From Bog-756 sp963812525 (lineage in GTDB: Bacteria > Actinomycetota > Acidimicrobiia > Acidimicrobiales > RAAP-2), in assembly GCA_963812525.1 (NCBI GenBank), contig CAWEVL010000010.1, forward strand, positions 372,001 to 436,000: a stretch of 64,000 nt of DNA, given 5' to 3'. The notes under the pieces were generated by a model. The model was not told where the DNA came from, did no database searches, and worked only from the letters and a program-made list of their open reading frames with translations. How positions within the stretch are numbered: position 1 is the stretch's first letter; every line of letters begins with the position of its first letter. Below are positions 59,428-64,000 of this stretch, in pieces. The translations under genes and the position numbers were made by a program.

Positions 59428-60840
59428 GTGACCACCCCACCCCCGGACGACCCGGCCGCGGCACCGCCGGCTGACCCCGCGGCGGGCGCGGCCGCCGACC
59501 CCATGGCCCTGCTGCGGTCGCGCAGCTACCTCCAGATCCTGGTCCTGGCCGCCCTCATCGGGATTCCGGTCTCGGCCGTCGCCTACTTCTTCCTCAAACT
59601 GGTCGCCCTCCTCCAGCACTGGTTCTTCACCACCCTGCCCAAGGAGATCGGCTTCAGCGGGACCCCGGTGTGGTGGCCGCTCCCCCTCCTGGCCATCGCC
59701 GGGGTGCTGGTGGGTGCGACCATCCAGTACCTGCCCGGCACCTCGGGCCACAAGCCGGCCGAGGGGTTCAAGGCCGGCGGAGGGGCCCCGACGGGAGCCG
59801 AGCTCCCGGGCGTGATCCTGGCCTCGCTGGCCACCCTCAGCCTCGGGGTCGTGCTCGGTCCCGAGGCTCCGTTGATCGCCATCGGCGGTGGTCTGGGGGC
59901 CCTGGCCGTGCACCTGGTCAAGCGGGACGCCCCGCCCATGGCGGCGGTGGTCATCGCCTCGGCCGGCAGTTTCGCCGCCATCAGCGCCCTGCTCGGCTCA
60001 CCCATCGTCGGAGCCTTCCTGCTGATGGAGGCGGCCGGTCTGGGCGGACCCCTCCTGGGCCTGGTGCTGGTGCCCGGCCTGCTGGCCGCCGGCATCGGCA
60101 CCCTCATCTTCATCGGTCTGGACTCGTTGACCGGGTTCGGCACCTTCTCCCTGGGCATCCCCGGACTGCCCCCGTTCAGCCACCCCACCGGGGTGATGTT
60201 CCTGTGGGCCATCGCCTTCGGCCTGGTGGCCGCGGTGCTGGGCACGGCCATCCGGCTGCTGGCCCTGTCCCTGCAGCCGGTCGTCGAACGTCGAAAGCTG
60301 CTGCTCATGCCCGTGGTCGGCCTGGGGGTGGGTGCCCTGGCCATCCTCTTCGTCGAGGTGGCCGGCCACAGCCTCTCCGACGTGCTCTTCTCCGGTCAGT
60401 CGGCGCTGCCCGACGTCGTCCTCAACGCCTCGAACTGGACGGTGGGTGCCCTGGTGCTGCTGGCCGCCTGCAAGTCGGTGGCCTACGGACTGTCGCTCTC
60501 GAGCTTCCGGGGTGGGCCCATCTTCCCCGCCATGTTCATCGGCGGGGTCATCGGGGTCGCCGCCTCCCACCTCCCCGGCCTCTCGTTGGTGCCGGCGGTG
60601 GCCATGGGCATCGGGGCCATGGCCACGGTGATGCTGAAGCTGCCCATGACCTCCACCCTCCTGGCCACGCTGCTGGTGTCCAGTGACGGGCTGAGCGTGG
60701 CTCCGCTGGTCATCGTGGCGGTGGTGGTGACCTACGTGGCCGGCGCCTGGCTGCCCGGGACGCCGGCCGACCTCAAGAAGAGCGCTGCCGAGCCGACCGG
60801 CTCTCCGGTGGCGGCCTCCGGGACGGCGCCCTCGCCGTGA
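59428..60840 (+). CDS. ClC-family chloride channel/transporter
   Basis: A 470-aa protein with the ClC fold: about ten to fourteen hydrophobic segments. The gating-Glu motif is present as LGPEAPLIAIGGG (usual GREGP), FRGGPIFPAMFIGG corresponds to the GIFAP filter block, and LLGSPIVGAFLLMEA matches the helix after it. The first block GSGIP is replaced by PGTSG. The Glu in GPEAP implies proton-coupled exchange is possible, but the altered filter blocks leave chloride selectivity open. The GTG start at 59428 begins with a Pro/Ala-rich tail before the first helix LLRSRSYLQILVLAALIGIPV. The next gene, 39 bp downstream, encodes an ion-channel-like protein. Confidence 0.85.
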   Translation: MTTPPPDDPAAAPPADPAAGAAADPMALLRSRSYLQILVLAALIGIPVSAVAYFFLKLVALLQHWFFTTLPKEIGFSGTPVWWPLPLLAIAGVLVGATIQYLPGTSGHKPAEGFKAGGGAPTGAELPGVILASLATLSLGVVLGPEAPLIAIGGGLGALAVHLVKRDAPPMAAVVIASAGSFAAISALLGSPIVGAFLLMEAAGLGGPLLGLVLVPGLLAAGIGTLIFIGLDSLTGFGTFSLGIPGLPPFSHPTGVMFLWAIAFGLVAAVLGTAIRLLALSLQPVVERRKLLLMPVVGLGVGALAILFVEVAGHSLSDVLFSGQSALPDVVLNASNWTVGALVLLAACKSVAYGLSLSSFRGGPIFPAMFIGGVIGVAASHLPGLSLVPAVAMGIGAMATVMLKLPMTSTLLATLLVSSDGLSVAPLVIVAVVVTYVAGAWLPGTPADLKKSAAEPTGSPVAASGTAPSP

Positions 60841-60879
60841 TCACCCTGCCCCGACACCTCCCGTCCCCCCCACCCGCCC

Positions 60880-62040
60880 ATGATCGTGGCCCGCATCGTC
60901 GCCGCCCTGTTCGGAGCGGTCCTCGTCTTCGCCGTACTCATCTCGGCCCTCGAGACGGTGGTGCTCCCCCGCAACGGGTACACCCGCATCGCCCGGTTCG
61001 TGTTCGCCGTGGCCGACCGGATACTCGTCCGACGGTGGAGGAACCGGGACCGCCGGGCCAACCTTCGGGCCCTCTACGCCCCGGTGGCCCTGGTCAGCCT
61101 GCCGCTGGTCTGGATGCTCTCGGTGACCTTCGGCTTCTCGTTCGTCTTCTGGTCCATCAGTCATGACTCCGCCCAACGCGCCTTCGAGATCAGCGGGTCG
61201 TCGCTGTTCACGCTGGGGTTCGCCGAGCCCGAGGGGACGGCCCGCATCTGGCTCACCTTCGTGGAGGCCACCATCGGGCTGGGCCTGGTGGCCCTCCTGA
61301 TCAGCTACCTGCCCACCATCTACGCCGCCCACCATGAGCGGGAGAAGGGGATCAGCGTGCTGAAGCCCTTCGCCGGCACCCCTCCCTCCCCGGTCAACCT
61401 GCTCTCCAACCTCCAACTCCTGGGCGCGCTCGACAATCCCGAGCTGTGGAGGACCTCGGCCAGCTGGCTGCTCGACCTCGACCAGACCCACACCGCCTTC
61501 CCCGCCCTGTGCTACTTCCCCGAGGCCTCGCCCGAGGAGGCATGGGTGGCCTCGGTGGGCTCGCTGCTCGACGGCGCCGCCCTCCTCCTGTCGGCGTCGG
61601 ACTTCAGTACCGAAGAGCGCGCCGCCGAGGAGATCAAGGGTCCGATGATGGCCCTGGCCTACGGCCTCCCCACCCTGGTGACCATCGGGAGGTCGGCCGG
61701 CCTGCCCATCGGTCCCCCTGAGCGGGTCATGGCCCTGGTGGCCCGGTATGCCGAACCGGCCCCGGACATCTCGGTGGGCCGGGACGAGTACCTCGCCGCC
61801 CTGGACCGGCTCCACCCCCTGCTCCCCGTCCCCGCCGACGAACGGGAGCGGTGCTGGCGGCGGTTCGCCTGGATCCGCTCCGGCTACGACGAGGCCCTGC
61901 GCGGGCTGGCCGGCCTCACCCTGGCCTCGCCGGCGGAGTGGACCACCGACCGGCCGGCGCAGGTCGGCCGTCCCCGCATGTTCACCCACCGCGCCATCGA
62001 CATCGACTGGACGGTGGCGGTCCGGCCCCCGCCGGGCTGA
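60880..62040 (+). CDS. Ion-channel-like membrane protein
   Basis: A 386-aa protein with a hydrophobic N-terminal half: IVAALFGAVLVFAVLISALE, VALVSLPLVWMLSVTFGFSF, and a two-helix unit with the loop FEISGSSLFTLGFAEPEGTA followed by FVEATIGLGLVALLISYLP. The SLFTLGF loop resembles the selectivity loop of small potassium channels, though the TVGYG signature is absent. The C-terminal half is soluble and helical. No family can be named with certainty. Neighbour of a ClC channel gene, pointing to ion homeostasis. Confidence 0.68.
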   Translation: MIVARIVAALFGAVLVFAVLISALETVVLPRNGYTRIARFVFAVADRILVRRWRNRDRRANLRALYAPVALVSLPLVWMLSVTFGFSFVFWSISHDSAQRAFEISGSSLFTLGFAEPEGTARIWLTFVEATIGLGLVALLISYLPTIYAAHHEREKGISVLKPFAGTPPSPVNLLSNLQLLGALDNPELWRTSASWLLDLDQTHTAFPALCYFPEASPEEAWVASVGSLLDGAALLLSASDFSTEERAAEEIKGPMMALAYGLPTLVTIGRSAGLPIGPPERVMALVARYAEPAPDISVGRDEYLAALDRLHPLLPVPADERERCWRRFAWIRSGYDEALRGLAGLTLASPAEWTTDRPAQVGRPRMFTHRAIDIDWTVAVRPPPG

Positions 62041-62082
62041 GCCTCACCCCGGCCGCCGGTTCTCACCCGGTGGCCCTCGCCC

Positions 62083-63474
62083 TCAGACGCCGGGGGAGGC
62101 GGCCACGGCGCCGCTGGCGACGGCGGCCGTGAGGGCCTCGAAGTCCCGCTGGTTCTGGTCGGCGTAGGACGAAGCGAAGTCCACCATGGCCCGGTCGAAG
62201 CGGTCCCCGCCGCCCAGGTAGGCGCCCATGGCGATGGGATCTCCCGAGCGGGCGTGGGCCCGGGCCAGGGTCCACCCGCACATCTCGGCGTAGATGGCCA
62301 GGGCGTCGGGGCTCATGGTGTCCACGTCGGCCGAGAACTTCCAGTCCCACATCTGGCGCAGGTAGAAGTCCCGGGTGATGCCGTCGTCGCCGCGGAAGCT
62401 GTCCCACCCGAGGAAGATGTCGCTGGCCCCCTGCATGAGCCGTTGGCCCTCGACCACCCGCTGCCCGTGGTGCGGGTACCCGCTGGGTCCGAGGAAGGGC
62501 TCCCCCACCGCCGTCTCGGCCTCTTTGATCTGGAGGAACAGCGGGTCGCCGTGGTCGCGGCCCACGAACAAGGCCACCCAGCACCGGGTGCCCACGCTCC
62601 CCACCCCGACCACCTTGCGGGCCAGGTCGGTGAACTCGTACTTCTCCAGCAGGCGCTGCCGGTCGCCGGAGAGGGTGCCGCGGTACTGGGCCAGGGCGTC
62701 GTAGAGGTTGCCCACGGTCTGGCTCGAGTAGACATCGGTGAAGAGGGACTCGGCCGGCACCACCAGCGGGGGGTTGGCCACGAAGCGCAGATTGCCCTCG
62801 ACCTCGTGCGTCAGCTTGGCCAGCGCGGCCAGGTGGTCCTTGGACTGGGCCTTGGCCATGCGCCGTTGGAAGGTCTCGGCCAGCTTGCGGCTGGCCTGGT
62901 CGCCCCAGCGCTGGCCGATCATCCGGGCGTCGAGGTGGGTGTACCAGATGTCCAGGTCCCGCATCCCGGCGAACTCGCGCATGGCCCGGCGATAGGAGCA
63001 GGCGCTCCCGGCCACCACCGACCGGCGGGTGGCGTCGTCCAGCGCACGGCTGCGGCCGGCAATCTCGAGGCTGGCCGCCAGGCGCTTGAGGTCCCACTCG
63101 AACGGGCCGGGGAGCGTCTCGTCGAAGTCGTTGACATCGAAGATGAACTCGCGCTCGGGGGAGGCGAATCCCCCGAAATTGGACAGGTGGGCGTCGCCGC
63201 ACAGCTGGACCTCGAGGCCGGTGGCCTCGGCCGCGGCCAAGTCGGCGGCCATCACCGCCGCCGCCCCCCGGAAGAAGGCGAAGGCCGAGGCGGCCATCCT
63301 CCCGTACCGGATGGGGACCAGGTCGGGAAGCCGGGTGGTGGCCTGGAGGGCCAGGATCTCGAGCGGGTCGGTCCGGCCGGCCACCGGGGTCCACGTCCCG
63401 TGGCTCGCCCGGGGCACCTTGGCCCGGGCCTGCCGTCCGAACTCCGCTCGCTCGGTCGGGGTGGCCTGCCTCAT
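62083..63474 (-). CDS. DUF2252-family protein
   Basis: A 463-aa protein of the DUF2252 family, identified by QLCGDAHLSNFGGFASPERE, then FIFDVNDFDETLPGPFEWDL and KRLAASLEIA. It continues with GTRCWVALFVGRD and YLRQMWDWK. The family has a kinase-like fold, and GDAHLSNFG resembles the Brenner motif of phosphotransferases; activity is unproven. The ATG at 63474 is the best start; an upstream ATG at 63546 overlaps the PadR promoter region. Divergent from the PadR gene, with a 120-bp shared intergenic region. Confidence 0.85.
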   Translation of the reverse strand: MRQATPTERAEFGRQARAKVPRASHGTWTPVAGRTDPLEILALQATTRLPDLVPIRYGRMAASAFAFFRGAAAVMAADLAAAEATGLEVQLCGDAHLSNFGGFASPEREFIFDVNDFDETLPGPFEWDLKRLAASLEIAGRSRALDDATRRSVVAGSACSYRRAMREFAGMRDLDIWYTHLDARMIGQRWGDQASRKLAETFQRRMAKAQSKDHLAALAKLTHEVEGNLRFVANPPLVVPAESLFTDVYSSQTVGNLYDALAQYRGTLSGDRQRLLEKYEFTDLARKVVGVGSVGTRCWVALFVGRDHGDPLFLQIKEAETAVGEPFLGPSGYPHHGQRVVEGQRLMQGASDIFLGWDSFRGDDGITRDFYLRQMWDWKFSADVDTMSPDALAIYAEMCGWTLARAHARSGDPIAMGAYLGGGDRFDRAMVDFASSYADQNQRDFEALTAAVASGAVAASPGV

Positions 63475-63557
63475 GGGGACATCTTCCCACCCGTCCTCCG
63501 GTAGCGCCCGACGGATCCGCACGCCGGATCTGGGCCGTCTGGACATGTCGCTTCCCT

Positions 63558-63583
63558 CGGAGTACTCTATTCAGAGTACTCCG
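63558..63583. promoter_or_regulatory. Perfect inverted repeat, likely PadR operator
   Basis: Arms CGGAGTACTC (63558-63567) and GAGTACTCCG (63574-63583) are separated by TATTCA. It sits 12 bp before the PadR ATG and covers the likely promoter, so autorepression is expected. The related half GAGTACTC is itself palindromic. Confidence 0.7.
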
Positions 63584-63594
63584 AAAGGATCACC

Positions 63595-64000
63595 ATGACT
63601 CCCCGCAACCGAACCAACCCCCTGGCCCTGGCCGTGCTCATCTGCCTCTACGAGCGGCCCATGCACCCCTACGAGGTGGCCACCACGCTCCGGCAGCGCA
63701 ACAAGCACGAGAGCGTGCGGCTGAACTACGGGTCGCTCTACGCCGTGGTGGCCTCGCTGGAGAAGCGGGGCCTGATCACGCCGCAGGAGACCAGGCGGGC
63801 CGGCCGTCTCCCCGAGCGCACCGTGTACGACCTCACCGACGCCGGCCGCATCGAGACGCACGACTGGCTCACCGACCTCCTCTCCACCCCGGTCAAGGAC
63901 TACCCGGCCTTCGAGGCCGCCCTGTCCTTCCTACCCGCCCTGCCCCCCGACGACGTGGTCGAGCTGCTGGACGAGCGGGCCCAGCGCCTCGAGTTCGAGC
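63595..64000 (+). CDS. PadR-family transcriptional regulator, 3' end outside window
   Basis: At least 135 residues are present before the window ends. The N-terminal winged-helix of PadR is clear: LALAVLICLYERPMHPYEVA, LNYGSLYAVVASLEKRGLI and RTVYDLTDAGRIETHDWL. A GAAAGGA site precedes the ATG. PadR repressors often control efflux pumps or detoxification genes and autoregulate; the perfect inverted repeat just upstream fits that. The downstream operon is beyond the window. Confidence 0.88.
   Translation, partial: MTPRNRTNPLALAVLICLYERPMHPYEVATTLRQRNKHESVRLNYGSLYAVVASLEKRGLITPQETRRAGRLPERTVYDLTDAGRIETHDWLTDLLSTPVKDYPAFEAALSFLPALPPDDVVELLDERAQRLEFE

Noticed and set aside
59078..59431. A 117-codon frame in the SHOCT/ClC intergenic region
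   Set aside because: It overlaps the ends of both genes, has no recognisable protein and its composition resembles non-coding shadow sequence.

Overview
The window is about 64 kb of very GC-rich DNA with dense genes, many GTG starts, and at least nine start/stop overlaps of the GTGA or ATGA type. The gene content points to an actinobacterium. It includes a bcc-aa3 respiratory chain (ctaE-qcrC-qcrA-qcrB and ctaC-ctaD-ctaF), an F420-type luciferase-like oxidoreductase, a DUF222/HNH protein, a DUF5522 protein, an actinobacterial HelD-like helicase, many TetR regulators and acyl-CoA enzymes. A secreted protein carries GYWLVASDGGVFAFG repeats, which I associate with Acidimicrobiia. Class Acidimicrobiia is my best inference but is not proven from the window. 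I saw no tRNA, rRNA, CRISPR array, insertion sequence or prophage gene.

Layout. 1-3.7 kb: a partial SGNH hydrolase, an SDR and a frameshifted DUF222/HNH gene. 3.8-13.6 kb: catabolic genes (amidohydrolase, two acyl-CoA dehydrogenases, LLM oxidoreductase, D-aminoacylase-like amidohydrolase, aldehyde dehydrogenase), interrupted by a minus-strand MscS channel coupled to a Thr-rich membrane protein. Three promoters here share a 15-bp palindrome of the form CTGACG-N3-CGTCAG, which suggests one TetR-type regulon. 13.6-22.9 kb: a secreted CAP/repeat protein, a cyclase-family hydrolase, two divergent TetR regulators (one KstR-like), an ABC exporter, an MFS exporter, DUF5522 and a nitronate monooxygenase. 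23-30.3 kb: a GH1 glycosidase, a thiolase-like protein with a crotonase, a CopD-like membrane protein, TatA, a membrane protein and an alkyl-sulfatase-like metallo-hydrolase.

30.4-42.2 kb: the aerobic respiratory chain in two blocks, separated by DegV and two large polytopic membrane proteins. 42.4-50.8 kb: a HelD-like helicase, then haem genes hemE-hemH-cgoX, with lnt fused in frame to cgoX in this sequence, and a HAD phosphatase. The haem genes could supply the cytochromes encoded nearby. 50.8-64 kb: acetyl-CoA synthetase (two frameshifts), a large LPG-synthase-like membrane protein, an SCO6745-like protein, membrane proteins, a ClC-type channel next to an ion-channel-like protein, DUF2252, and a PadR regulator that runs off the end behind a perfect inverted repeat.

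Six places show single-base frame inconsistencies (HNH, a membrane-protein tail, the cgoX/lnt junction, acs twice, and the N-terminus of the LPG-synthase-like gene). These could be residual assembly indels or real gene decay. The cgoX-lnt fusion should be read with that caution.
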